Origin: a beta proteobacterium AAP65 | Lineage (GTDB): Bacteria > Pseudomonadota > Gammaproteobacteria > Burkholderiales > Burkholderiaceae_C | DNA length: 64,000 nucleotides | Assembly (NCBI GenBank): GCA_001295865.1 | Contig: LJHW01000048.1 | Span: forward strand, 1 to 64,000 | Reading direction: 5' to 3' | Part shown: piece after piece, positions 50,863-59,301 of the stretch | Position numbering within the stretch: position 1 is the stretch's first letter | How the letters are laid out: each line of letters starts with the position of its first letter | The notes under the pieces: generated by a model | What the model saw: only the letters and a program-made list of their open reading frames with translations | Told to the model about the DNA's origin: nothing | Databases searched by the model: none | Made by a program: the position numbers and the translations under genes

Positions 50863-51924
50863 TCATGCCTGTTCGACCCAGCCATCGACGGTGTCGGCGC
50901 CGTCCAGCCAGCGCAGGACCTCTGCCACCATCGGGTGGTCCACCGCCGCGTAGCGCTGGTGCAGTCGCTCGCGGTCGTCGCCAAGCTGGTCGAAGCCGCG
51001 GTCCTGCAGGGCATGCAGGTCCTGCTCCAGCATGGCCGCGATGTCGTCGCCTGCCAGCGCGCGTGCTGCCTCCCGGAAGGCGTGCATGTAGCGGTAGGCC
51101 GGACCTTCGCGATAGCTGGCCACCAGCGTCGCCGCGGGAATCAGGCTCAAGTGCGGCTGCAGCGCCGGGTTGATGGCGTGCGCCGCGATGTGCGCACCGA
51201 TCGCACTCGGGCGTCCGGTGAAGCCGCGCAGGTGCAGGAAGCGCGACATGCGCGGCCCGTCGTTGACCGGGTAGTTGTCCCACAGGGTCGGCTTGCGGCC
51301 CAGGGCTTCGGTCACTCGGTCGAGGTGGCCCGGGCTGAACTCGCGCGTGCAGATCTCTTCGCCTGTCCAGTACACGCCCACACGCGCATCGAGCCGTCGC
51401 CCCAGGTCCTGCAGGTAGCCCGCCGGGCGCTCGCCGAACACGACATCGAGCATGCGATCGTCGGAGTAGTACGTCGGGCACATGAAGACTCGGCTGGCGC
51501 GCGTATGTTCCAGCGCGGTGTGCACGATCTCGGCTTCGCGCGCCGCAAGGTCCGGCACGTCACCGCGGGTGTCGTCGAAGAGGATCGCCAGATCGTCGAT
51601 GCCGATCGCATCGAGCGAACGGACCTTGTTGATGAAGGCCGCCCTGTCGGGCCCGCCGAAGTCACGGTACAGATCGTAGGGGCTCAGGCCCACGCCGAAC
51701 CGCAAACCGAGGCCACCGCAGTGCGCCGACAGATCGGCCAGCTCGACCAAGGCCGTGTCAGGATGAGACTCACGCCAACGGCGCCGCAGGAAGGCATCGG
51801 CCTTCGGCGCGAAGTGGAAGAACCCGTACCCCAGTTCGCGCAGGCGTGACATCACCTGCTTGCGATCGGCGTGCTGCCACGGCCGACCGAAGTAGCCTTC
51901 GATGACACCGAGTTCGGGAACCAT
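50863..51924 (-). CDS. GH84-like beta-N-acetylglucosaminidase domain protein
   Basis: A 353-residue protein with the NAGidase/GH84 fold. It starts MVPELGVIEGYFGRPW, with the catalytic Asp pair in ILFDDTRGD (about 114-122), SPYDLYRD and WDNYPVNDGPRM. Family members remove N-acetylglucosamine from proteins or polymers. It has no signal peptide and would act in the cytoplasm, odd for a bacterial hyaluronidase-like enzyme. The gene lies between dsrE-like and rhodanese genes with gaps of 18 and 67 bp. Related bacterial proteins are poorly studied; the substrate is unknown. Confidence 0.8.
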   Translation of the reverse strand: MVPELGVIEGYFGRPWQHADRKQVMSRLRELGYGFFHFAPKADAFLRRRWRESHPDTALVELADLSAHCGGLGLRFGVGLSPYDLYRDFGGPDRAAFINKVRSLDAIGIDDLAILFDDTRGDVPDLAAREAEIVHTALEHTRASRVFMCPTYYSDDRMLDVVFGERPAGYLQDLGRRLDARVGVYWTGEEICTREFSPGHLDRVTEALGRKPTLWDNYPVNDGPRMSRFLHLRGFTGRPSAIGAHIAAHAINPALQPHLSLIPAATLVASYREGPAYRYMHAFREAARALAGDDIAAMLEQDLHALQDRGFDQLGDDRERLHQRYAAVDHPMVAEVLRWLDGADTVDGWVEQA

Positions 51925-51942
51925 GCGCGCGTTTTCTCTGCC

Positions 51943-52293
51943 TCAGAACACCAGGACCTTGTCGGCCTCGGCCGTCCAGTCCGCCAGCTGCGCCAGCGTG
52001 CCGCGCCGGGCCCCGTCGATCATCTCCTCGTCGCGCAGGCCGCGTGCGTCCATGCAGGTGCCGCACAGGCCCACCTCACCCTTGCGCGCCACCTTGCCCA
52101 GCATGAGCTGCACGCTGTAGTAGCCCTCGGGCACCTTCTGCCCGCTCTTGGCGCAACCGACGGCGTCGGCCATCAGGAACAGACGCACGGCCTGGTCTTC
52201 CTTGGCCGCCAGTGCGCCGGCAAGCCGCAGCCCGTTGTAGGCGCGCTCGTTGCCGTAGGGCGCATTGTTCAAGACAAAAAGGGTGGAGGTCAT
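51943..52293 (-). CDS. DsrE/DsrF-like sulfur relay protein
   Basis: A 116-residue protein of the DsrE-like fold, with FVLNNAPYGNERAYNGLRLA and the Cys pair in LCGTCMDARG at the active site. Such proteins carry sulfane sulfur or sense it in cytoplasmic relays. Start ATG at 52293 after AGGAG; the ORF start six codons upstream lacks a site. The gene follows the ArsR-rhodanese regulator by 25 bp and precedes the GH84-like gene by 18 bp. Confidence 0.86.
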   Translation of the reverse strand: MTSTLFVLNNAPYGNERAYNGLRLAGALAAKEDQAVRLFLMADAVGCAKSGQKVPEGYYSVQLMLGKVARKGEVGLCGTCMDARGLRDEEMIDGARRGTLAQLADWTAEADKVLVF

Positions 52294-52318
52294 GTGAGGC
52301 TCCTGTTTCAACGCGGGT

Positions 52319-52981
52319 TCACGGCCGGGTCACCGGCAGTCCCGCGGCCTGCCATTCGCTGACGCCATCGGAGGTCTTGCGCGCACGGAATCCGCGCTTC
52401 TTCAGCATGGCCACGGCTTCGTCGGACATCAGACAGAAGGGGCCGCGGCAGTAGGCGACGATCTCCACGTCGCGTGGCAATTCGGACAGCCGATGCGCCA
52501 ACTCGGCCAGCGGCATGGAGCGAGCGAAGGGTAGATGCGCGGTCTCGTACTCCTGCGGGGGCCGCACATCGAGCACGACCACCTCGCTCCGCTTGGCCTG
52601 CGCCATCAGTTCCTTGCGACCGACCTTGGCCAGTTGATCGGGCTCGGCCATCATCTGCTGGACGGCCAGGCGCAGTTCGACCAGGTGCTCCTCGGCGACT
52701 TGGCGCAGCGTGACGCCCAGTTGCGCCACGTCCTGGCCGCTCAGCCGGTAGAGCATGCGCTTGCCATCACGCCGGCTCTGCACCAGGCGCGCTTCCTTCA
52801 ACGCCTTCAGGTGCGCGCTGGCGAGCTTGATATCGACCCCCACCGCCTCGGCGACCGCTTCCACCGACTTCTCGCCCTGCGCGAGCATCTCCAGCATCTC
52901 CAGTCGCTTCGGACTGGCCAGTGCCTTGCCCACGCGGGCGACCTGTTCGTAAAGAAGGTCCTTGAGTGTTCGGTTGTCCAT
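52319..52981 (-). CDS. ArsR-family regulator fused to rhodanese domain
   Basis: A 220-residue fusion. Residues 1-95 form an ArsR-type winged helix-turn-helix (LASPKRLEMLEMLAQGEKSV, ASAHLKALKEARLV). Residues 110-220 form a rhodanese domain with VVVLDVRPPQEYETAHLP and the active loop YCRGPFCLMSD, whose first Cys is the catalytic residue and which has a second Cys five later. It has no CxC metal motif. A direct sensor of sulfane sulfur that controls the downstream sulfur genes is the likely role. Start ATG at 52981, directly after the promoter; the ATG three codons upstream is possible. Confidence 0.87.
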   Translation of the reverse strand: MDNRTLKDLLYEQVARVGKALASPKRLEMLEMLAQGEKSVEAVAEAVGVDIKLASAHLKALKEARLVQSRRDGKRMLYRLSGQDVAQLGVTLRQVAEEHLVELRLAVQQMMAEPDQLAKVGRKELMAQAKRSEVVVLDVRPPQEYETAHLPFARSMPLAELAHRLSELPRDVEIVAYCRGPFCLMSDEAVAMLKKRGFRARKTSDGVSEWQAAGLPVTRP

Positions 52982-53016
52982 GATGTACATTCTAACGATC
53001 TTGCGAATGTCTGCAA
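52982..53016 (-). promoter_or_regulatory. Leaderless promoter of arsR-rhodanese gene
   Basis: On the minus strand, -35 TTGCAG (53016-53011), 16-bp spacer and -10 TAGAAT (52994-52989) are followed by GTACATC and the ATG at 52981, with no ribosome site. The sequence after the -10 box, GTACATCATG, is identical to that before the TetR gene at 34291. A TTGC-N8-GCAA inverted repeat (53001-53016) may be the ArsR operator. Confidence 0.5.
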
Positions 53017-53062
53017 TCAAACCCAACAAGTATCTGCCGGACCTCTCGCATTGGAGCCCGCC

Positions 53063-53926
53063 ATGGATCTCGAAGCCTTCATCCTCGCCTACGAGCCCGC
53101 CATTCGGCTGGCGTCCTTCGCCGCGATCTTCATGGGAGTCGGGCTGTGGGAACTCGTGGCGCCACGCCGCGCGCCGACCGTGTCCAGGGCCCTGCGCTGG
53201 TCGGCTAATCTCGGGATGGCGGCGATGAATACCGTACTGCTGCGGCTGCTGTTTCCTCTGGCCGCCGTGGGCATGGCTGCCTTTGGCACCGCCAGCGGCT
53301 GGGGACTGCTGAACCACTTCCAGGTGCCGTTCTGGATCGCCGTACCGGTGGCGGTGATCGCGATGGACTTCGTGATCTGGCTGCAGCACGTGATGGTGCA
53401 TGCCGTGCCGGCGCTGTGGCGGCTGCATCAGGTGCACCATGCCGACCTCGACTACGACCTGACCACCGGCGCCCGCTTCCACCCCGTGGAAATCGGCCTG
53501 TCGATGCTGATCAAGTTCGCCACGATCACCGTGCTCGGGCCACCCGTGCTGGCAGTGGTGATCTTCGAGGCGCTTCTGAACGCCACTGCGATGTTCAACC
53601 ACGGCAACATCCGGTTGCCGAACGCGCTGGACCGCGTGCTGCGCTGGTTCGTCGTCACGCCTGACATGCACAGGGTGCACCACTCGGTCGAGGACGACGA
53701 GACGAACTCGAACTTCGGCTTCAATCTGCCCTGGTGGGACCGGCTTTTCGGCACTTACCGAGCGCAGCCGCGCGCCGGCCATGAGCAGATGACCATCGGG
53801 ATCCATGGCCACCGCGATCCGCACGAAGTGTCGCGGCTGCCGGGCATGCTGATGCTGCCGTTCCGCGGCGAAGTCGAGGGCTACGCGATCAACCGCAGGC
53901 ACTGGCCTGAGGGCGGCGTCGGCTGA
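53063..53926 (+). CDS. Fatty acid hydroxylase/sterol desaturase superfamily protein
   Basis: A 287-residue membrane protein with about four to five helices and the His motifs of the di-iron family: HVMVH, HQVHH, NHGN and HRVHH. It would hydroxylate or desaturate a lipid or carotenoid-like substrate in the membrane. Start ATG at 53063 is divergent from the ArsR-rhodanese gene, 81 bp apart, so both could be controlled from one operator region. The product ends with an inserted loop (MTIGIHGHRDPHEVSRLP). No electron donor gene is adjacent. Confidence 0.85.
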   Translation: MDLEAFILAYEPAIRLASFAAIFMGVGLWELVAPRRAPTVSRALRWSANLGMAAMNTVLLRLLFPLAAVGMAAFGTASGWGLLNHFQVPFWIAVPVAVIAMDFVIWLQHVMVHAVPALWRLHQVHHADLDYDLTTGARFHPVEIGLSMLIKFATITVLGPPVLAVVIFEALLNATAMFNHGNIRLPNALDRVLRWFVVTPDMHRVHHSVEDDETNSNFGFNLPWWDRLFGTYRAQPRAGHEQMTIGIHGHRDPHEVSRLPGMLMLPFRGEVEGYAINRRHWPEGGVG

Positions 53927-54333
53927 CCGGTCATGCTGGCCGCGAAGTCCGATCACGTCTAGCTGCCTCACAACGCCACGACACCGGGTGCGCTCGAAGT
54001 GGCAGCTGCGACGACAACCGCATCGGTCAGGTTGTCGGATATGCCAACCGAACCTCCGTTTCGATGGGCCGCTGACCCAGGTCGACCGCACTGCGTTCAG
54101 CCAAAGCAGTGGGTGCAACAGCATCCAATTTGCCGCTCAAGTTTTGCTTTCCGTTCACTGTGACCGAGCCCGGCCCGGCAAGAAATGGCCAACTTGGAAC
54201 CACGTCGTCGCCAGCTTGCAGAACCCGCGGCTCTGCCCGCGGGTCGCTCGAGCACACATCCATCGCTGATCCGAGGTCTTCCTCTCCCAGGACGGACAGG
54301 TCGTCGACGTGCTCCGCATGGCTGGGCAATCGG
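53927..54333. other. Intergenic stretch, nothing recognised
   Basis: The 407 bp between the hydroxylase and the iron-sulfur subunit gene carries ORFs only of random appearance, including a 105-residue minus-strand ORF at 54027-54344 that I reject. No terminator with a T-run or RNA gene is seen. Confidence 0.45.
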
Positions 54334-55032
54334 TCAGGCGGCACGGCGCACCATCATTTCCTTGATCTTTCCGATGGCCAATGCCGGGTTCAGCCCTTTG
54401 GGGGAAACGTCGGTGCAGTTCAGGATCGTCCGGCAGCGGAACAGGCGGTAAGGGTCCTGAAGATCGTCCAGCCTCTGGCCGCTGGCCTGGTCACGACTGT
54501 CCACCAGGAAGCGGTAGGCCTGCAGCAGCCCCGCCGGCCCGACGTATTTGTCGGGGTTCCACCAGAAGCTGGGGCAGGCGCTGGAGCAACAGGCGCACAG
54601 GATGCATTCGTACAGGCCATTGAGTTCCTCTCGGGCCTCGGGCGCCTGCAAGCGCTCGCGCTCCGGGGGCGGGTCGTCATTAACCAGCCAGGGCTTGATG
54701 GAGTGGTACTGCTTGAAGAATCCAGTCATGTCCACGAACAGGTCGCGGATCACGGGCAGACCCGGCAGTGGCTTCAGCACCACGGTACTCGGCAGCGAGC
54801 GCATGTTGGTCACACAGGCCAGGCCGTTCTTGCCGTTGATGTTCATGGCGTCCGAGCCGCAGATGCCTTCGCGGCAGGAACGGCGGAAGCTCAGGCTCGG
54901 ATCGATCGCCTTCAGGCGCGTCAGCACGTCAAGCAACATGCGGTCAGCGCCGCTCACCTCCAGTTCCATCACCTGCATTCGAGGCTTCTCGTCAGCGTCT
55001 GGGTCGTAGCGGAAGATGTGGAAGGTGTGCAT
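54334..55032 (-). CDS. sdhB: Succinate dehydrogenase/fumarate reductase iron-sulfur subunit, orphan
   Basis: A 232-residue protein with all cluster motifs of SdhB: CREGICGSDAMNINGKNGL for the 2Fe-2S cluster, CILCACCSSACPSFWWN for the 4Fe-4S and CRTILNCTDVSPKGLNP for the 3Fe-4S. It carries electrons from the flavoprotein subunit to quinone in the inner-membrane complex. There is no sdhA, sdhC or sdhD beside it; they must be elsewhere, or this is a duplicate. It is followed upstream (8 bp) by a small unknown gene at 55041 on the same strand. Start ATG at 55032. Confidence 0.9.
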   Translation of the reverse strand: MHTFHIFRYDPDADEKPRMQVMELEVSGADRMLLDVLTRLKAIDPSLSFRRSCREGICGSDAMNINGKNGLACVTNMRSLPSTVVLKPLPGLPVIRDLFVDMTGFFKQYHSIKPWLVNDDPPPERERLQAPEAREELNGLYECILCACCSSACPSFWWNPDKYVGPAGLLQAYRFLVDSRDQASGQRLDDLQDPYRLFRCRTILNCTDVSPKGLNPALAIGKIKEMMVRRAA

Positions 55033-55040
55033 GGTGGCGT

Positions 55041-55370
55041 TCAGAGTGTCGGCGGGCGGAGGTAACGGTCGGCCCGATCGACCAGACTCAGCATCTCGTC
55101 GGCCGCTCGCAGGGTGATCGGGTGCTGGGTGAAGCCGGCTCGCGGTGAGATGTAGGTCGCCATGCCTCGAGCGAGGACCAGTTGTCGGTCAGGTGCCTCG
55201 GCCAGCAGCGCGATGATCAGGTTCTCCAACGCGATCACGCGAATACGCAACTGGACCAACTCTGCGTTCGTCAGTGGGGAGTCTTCAGGCGCCAGCTCGT
55301 CCTGCCTCGAGGAGGGAGCGGAGCTCCTACCAGGTTCGAATCGGGAAGTCATGGTCACTGGGCTGGTCAT
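55041..55370 (-). CDS. Unknown protein next to sdhB
   Basis: A 109-residue soluble protein. The end reads AGFTQHPITLRAADEMLSLVDRADRYL, a helix-rich pattern I do not connect to a known domain. It is 8 bp ahead of sdhB on the same strand and probably cotranscribed. ATG at 55352 is an alternative start; neither has a clear ribosome site. A role with sdhB is unproven. Confidence 0.55.
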   Translation of the reverse strand: MTSPVTMTSRFEPGRSSAPSSRQDELAPEDSPLTNAELVQLRIRVIALENLIIALLAEAPDRQLVLARGMATYISPRAGFTQHPITLRAADEMLSLVDRADRYLRPPTL

Positions 55371-55524
55371 CGTGAAGGGGGTACGTACGCCCCCAGATGC
55401 CTAGCCTGCACTCAAGCAGACCTTGGCTTCCGTACGGCAGCGCACTCAGGGGCGCGCCCGACCGTCGAGTTTCAGCGCATTCGATCCGGAGTTGGCTGAA
55501 CGCACCCCATGCGCGTATGATGGC

Positions 55525-55540
55525 AAGTATTCGATTACTT
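55525..55540. promoter_or_regulatory. Candidate TetR operator before the exporter operon
   Basis: AAGTATTCGATTACTT is an imperfect 16-bp palindrome (14 of 16 positions symmetric) 26 bp upstream of the TetR gene. It may serve the TetR gene and exporter downstream. It does not resemble the operators at 28621 or 32581. Confidence 0.45.
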
Positions 55541-55566
55541 ACTTACGGTCCACAGAAGGACTTGCC

Positions 55567-56166
55567 ATGCAAACCAGACTGCCCACCGAGGAGCGCCAGG
55601 CGGAGATCGTCGCGGCCGCGTTGAACCTGGCCCGGGATATCAGTCCAGTGTCGATCACCACGGGCGACATCGCTACCGCGGTCGGCGTCAGCCAGGGTGC
55701 CGTGTTCAAGCACTTTCCCACCAAGGAAGCCATCTGGGTGGCGGCGATGGCGTGGGTGCACGAAAGCCTGCTGGCCAGGATGAACGAAGCCGCGCAGGCG
55801 CAGACCTCGGCCGTGCGGGCACTCGAAGCGGTGTTCCGGGCCCATGTGGACTTTGTGGTCGCACATCCTGGCGCACCCAGGATCATCTTCCACGAGCTGC
55901 AGCAGTCCACCGATTCCCCAGTGAAGCAGGAAGTCCGGGCGCTGCTTCAGGCCTATCGGCGGCTGCTGCTGAGTCAGTTCAAGCTGGGCGTGAGGTCGGG
56001 CGAATTGCCAACCGATCTCGACCCCGATGCCGCGGCCACGACGCTGGTCGGCATCGTCCAGGGCCTCGTGATGCAGTCGATGCTGACCGGCAAACCCGCG
56101 GCGATGAAGACGCAGGCCGATGGCGTGTTCGCCATCTACCTTCGCGGCATCCGGGCGGCAGCATGA
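55567..56166 (+). CDS. TetR-family repressor of the exporter operon
   Basis: A 199-residue TetR regulator with helix-turn-helix TGDIATAVGVSQGAVFKHFP and a helical ligand-binding domain. Start ATG at 55567 has AAGGA in front; the ORF extends upstream without a ribosome site. Its stop overlaps the adaptor gene start in an ATGA, so the regulator and the exporter are coupled. Derepression of the exporter by an unknown compound is expected. Confidence 0.85.
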   Translation: MQTRLPTEERQAEIVAAALNLARDISPVSITTGDIATAVGVSQGAVFKHFPTKEAIWVAAMAWVHESLLARMNEAAQAQTSAVRALEAVFRAHVDFVVAHPGAPRIIFHELQQSTDSPVKQEVRALLQAYRRLLLSQFKLGVRSGELPTDLDPDAAATTLVGIVQGLVMQSMLTGKPAAMKTQADGVFAIYLRGIRAAA

Positions 56167-57353
56167 AGATCCCCTCGAACTGGTGGCGCCGGCTCGGGCT
56201 GGGCTCGCTCGGGGTGCTGTTGATCGCTGCGCTGGGGTATGTCGTCATGCGCTCCGGGCCCCTGGCGCCTACCCGTGTGACGGTCACACAGGCCAGCGTA
56301 GGCAGCTTGTCGCCATCGCTGTTCGGCATCGGCACGGTCGAGGCACGTCGGTCCTACCTGATCGGGCCGACTGCGGCTGGCCGTGTGAGCAAGGTATTGG
56401 TCGATGTGGGAGACACGGTCACGTCTGGCCAGTTGCTGGCCGAGATGGACCCGGTGGACCTGGACGAGCGCGCCAGAGCCCTGGAGGCATCGGTGGCACG
56501 GTCGTCGAGCGTGGTCGCCGCTGCACAAGCGCAGCGGCGGGATGCGCAGGCGCGCAGCGAACTGGCGGCCATCACGGCGCGTCGCTACGTCGAACTCGGC
56601 GCGCAGAAGTTCATGAGCGCAGGCGCGGTCGAGGCCAAGCAGCAGGAGCAGGCCTCGGCCGATGCCGCCGTGGCTACAGCCGACGCCAACCTGGAGGCCG
56701 CGCGCCAGGACACCCAGCGCCTGGCCGCCGAACGTGCGGGCCTGCGGCAGCAGCGCGACAACGTGCGCCTGCTGGCTCCCGCCGCGGGCGTGGTCATCAG
56801 CCGCGATGCCGAGACGGGGTCCACCGTGGTGGCGGGGCAAGCCGTGCTGCGGCTCATCGAGCCCTCCTCCTTGTGGATCCGGGTGCGGCTGGACCAAGGC
56901 CGTTCGGCTGGCATGGCGGCCGGACTTCCAGCCTTGATCGTGCTGCGCTCGAAGCCGGGCGCTCGCTTGTCCGGCAAGGTGGCCAGGGTCGAGGCCACCA
57001 GCGACAGCATCACCGAGGAGCGCGTGGCCCTCGTGGCCCTGGACGCCCTGCCCCAGGGCCTGTCCACCGGCGAGCTGGCCGAAGTTACCTTGACGCTGCC
57101 GGCCACGGCCCCGGCCGTGCTGCTGCCCAACCCCGCGCTGCAACGTCAAGCCGATCAGGTCGGCGTGTGGCGCATCGAGGGCGGAAAGCCGACGTTCGCG
57201 CCGGTGCGCATCGGGCTGACCAGCCTCGACGGCCAGGTGCAGGTGCTCGAAGGCCTCAAAGCCGGTGACGAGGTGGTGGTGTACAGCGAAAAGGCGATCA
57301 CGGCCGGCAGCCGCATCAAGATCGTCGACCAGCTCGCCGGCAGCAAGCCATGA
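56163..57353 (+). CDS. Periplasmic adaptor (HlyD/DevB-like membrane fusion protein)
   Basis: A 396-residue membrane fusion protein with one N-terminal helix (LGLGSLGVLLIAALGYVV), a lipoyl domain (GPTAAGRVSKVLVDVGDTVTS), a helical hairpin (about 95-190) and a beta-barrel domain. It bridges the inner-membrane ABC parts to an outer-membrane channel. Start ATG at 56163 overlaps the TetR stop; the longer ORF upstream is another frame. Together with the next two genes it forms a DevBCA- or MacAB-like exporter. No outer-membrane TolC-like gene is in the window. Confidence 0.87.
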   Translation: MKIPSNWWRRLGLGSLGVLLIAALGYVVMRSGPLAPTRVTVTQASVGSLSPSLFGIGTVEARRSYLIGPTAAGRVSKVLVDVGDTVTSGQLLAEMDPVDLDERARALEASVARSSSVVAAAQAQRRDAQARSELAAITARRYVELGAQKFMSAGAVEAKQQEQASADAAVATADANLEAARQDTQRLAAERAGLRQQRDNVRLLAPAAGVVISRDAETGSTVVAGQAVLRLIEPSSLWIRVRLDQGRSAGMAAGLPALIVLRSKPGARLSGKVARVEATSDSITEERVALVALDALPQGLSTGELAEVTLTLPATAPAVLLPNPALQRQADQVGVWRIEGGKPTFAPVRIGLTSLDGQVQVLEGLKAGDEVVVYSEKAITAGSRIKIVDQLAGSKP

Positions 57354-58567
57354 TCAGCCTGGCCGGCCGCGACATCCTGCATTCCTGGGGCAAGTTCGTG
57401 CTCACCGGCATCGGCTTGGGTCTGCTGATCGGCGTGACGCTGACGATGGCCGGGGTCTACCGCGGCATGGTGGACGACGCGCGTGCCTTGCTCGACAACA
57501 GCGGCGCCGACCTCTGGGTGGTGCAGCAGGACACGCAGGGGCCGTACGCGGAGTCGTCCAGCCTGCGCGACGACGTGGTGCGCAGCGTGCTTGGCTTGCC
57601 GGGAGTGGTGCGCGCCGCCAACGTCACCTACCTGACGATGCAGGTGCGGGCCAGCGAAGGTCGAGACGCCGGTCGCGAAGTACGCGCCATGATCGTCGGC
57701 TTCGAGCCGGGCCAGCCGGCTCAGCCCGGTTCGCCCGGCTACTTGGTGGCGGGCCGGCACGTCACGCGCAGCCACTACGAGGCCGTGGTCGACGTGCGCA
57801 CCGGTTTCACGCTGGGCCAGCACATCCGCATCCGGCGCCATGACTACACGGTGGTGGGGCTGACCCAGCGCATGGTGTCGTCCGGCGGCGACCCGATGGT
57901 CTTCATACCGCTCAAGGACGCGCAGGAAGCGCAGTTCCTGAAGGACAACGACGCCATCCTGAATGACCGCGCCCGCACGGCCGCCAACCCGGCGCTCAAT
58001 CGGCCGGGCGTGCCCGGCTTGCTGGAGGCGATCCAGGCCTCGCAGGCCGCCAACCACAACGTCAATGCGGTGCTGGTGCAGGTGCAGCCCGGTGTGCCAG
58101 CCGAGACCGTGGCCGAGCCCATCCGGCGCTGGAAGCACCTGGAGGCCTACACACGCGCGCAGATGGAAGAGATCCTGGTCGCCAAGCTGATCGCCACGTC
58201 GGCGAAGCAGATCGGCATGTTCCTGGTGATCCTGGCCATCGTGAGTGCGGCGATAGTCGCTTTCATCATCTACACGATGACGCTGGGCAAGATCCGCGAG
58301 ATCGCGGTGCTCAAGCTCATCGGCACGCGCAACCGCACCATCGCCGGGATGATCCTGCAGCAGGCGCTCGGGCTGGGGCTGATCGGCTTCATCGTCGGCA
58401 AGGTGGCGGCCACCTTCTGGGCGCCCATCTTCCCGAAGTACGTGCTGCTGGAAGTGAACGACGCGTTGCTCGGCCTGGTCGCGGTGATGGTGATCTGCGC
58501 GCTGGCCAGCACGCTGGCGATCCGCGCGGCCTTGGCGGTCGATCCGGCCGCGGCCATCGGCGGCTGA
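57350..58567 (+). CDS. ABC transporter permease (FtsX/DevC-like)
   Basis: A 405-residue permease of the MacB/FtsX class: an N-terminal helix (FVLTGIGLGLLIGVTLTMAG), a large extracytoplasmic domain (about 45-285) and three C-terminal helices (FLVILAIVSAAIVAFIIYTM and two more). Start ATG at 57350 overlaps the adaptor stop (ATGA). The partner ATPase follows after 11 bp. Mechanotransmission-type exporters of this class move peptides, drugs or lipids; the substrate is unknown. Confidence 0.88.
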   Translation: MISLAGRDILHSWGKFVLTGIGLGLLIGVTLTMAGVYRGMVDDARALLDNSGADLWVVQQDTQGPYAESSSLRDDVVRSVLGLPGVVRAANVTYLTMQVRASEGRDAGREVRAMIVGFEPGQPAQPGSPGYLVAGRHVTRSHYEAVVDVRTGFTLGQHIRIRRHDYTVVGLTQRMVSSGGDPMVFIPLKDAQEAQFLKDNDAILNDRARTAANPALNRPGVPGLLEAIQASQAANHNVNAVLVQVQPGVPAETVAEPIRRWKHLEAYTRAQMEEILVAKLIATSAKQIGMFLVILAIVSAAIVAFIIYTMTLGKIREIAVLKLIGTRNRTIAGMILQQALGLGLIGFIVGKVAATFWAPIFPKYVLLEVNDALLGLVAVMVICALASTLAIRAALAVDPAAAIGG

Positions 58568-58578
58568 AGGTGGACACC

Positions 58579-59286
58579 ATGAGCGAAGCCGGCATCCGCA
58601 TCGAGGGCCTGCGCAAGCGCTACGGCGAAGGCGACACGGCGGTCGACGCGCTGAAGGACGTCAACATGGTGGTGGCGCCCGGCGAGGTGGTGGGCCTGAT
58701 CGGTCCCTCGGGCTCGGGCAAGAGCACCTTGCTGAAGTGCCTGGGCGCCGTCATCGAGCCGACGGCCGGACGCATGATCCTCGGCGGGCAGACCATCTAC
58801 GACGATGGCTGGAAGATCCCCGACCTGCGCGCGCTGCGCCGCGACAGCATCGGCTTCGTGTTCCAGGCGCCCTACCTGATCCCCTTCCTCGATGTCACCG
58901 ACAACGTCGCCTTGTTGCCGATGCTGGCCGGGCGCCCCAACGGCGAGGCGCGCGCTCGGGCGCTCGAGCTGCTGACCGCACTGGACGTGGGGCATCGCGC
59001 CACGGCGCAGCCGTCCGAGCTGTCGGGCGGTGAACAGCAGCGCGTGTCGATCGCGCGCGCCCTGGCGAACAGGCCGCCGGTGATCCTGGCCGACGAGCCC
59101 ACGGCGCCGCTGGACAGCGAACGGGCCCTGGCCGTCGTGCGCATCCTCAACCAGATGGCCACGCAGTACCACACGGCCATCATCGTGGTGACCCACGACG
59201 AGAAGATCATTCCGACCTTCAAGCGGATCTATCACATCCGCGACGGCCGGACCGAAGAAGAGGCGGGCGAAGGGCGCAGCCTCTGA
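58579..59286 (+). CDS. ABC transporter ATP-binding protein (DevA/LolD/MacB-like)
   Basis: A 235-residue ATPase with Walker A GPSGSGKSTLL, Q-loop VFQAPYLIPFL, signature LSGGEQQRVSIA, Walker B ILADEPTAP and H-loop VTHDE, all intact. It powers the permease encoded just before it. ATG at 58579 is preferred, with GAAGGTGG eight bases upstream, over the GTG at 58570. It is the last gene of the TetR-controlled exporter operon and converges with ccoG 15 bp later. Confidence 0.9.
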   Translation: MSEAGIRIEGLRKRYGEGDTAVDALKDVNMVVAPGEVVGLIGPSGSGKSTLLKCLGAVIEPTAGRMILGGQTIYDDGWKIPDLRALRRDSIGFVFQAPYLIPFLDVTDNVALLPMLAGRPNGEARARALELLTALDVGHRATAQPSELSGGEQQRVSIARALANRPPVILADEPTAPLDSERALAVVRILNQMATQYHTAIIVVTHDEKIIPTFKRIYHIRDGRTEEEAGEGRSL

Positions 59287-59301
59287 CCGGCGCTGCAGCG
59301 T

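Noticed and set aside
54027..54344. 105-codon minus-strand ORF after sdhB
   Set aside because: No ribosome site and composition like random GC-rich DNA; overlaps the sdhB end without any other support.
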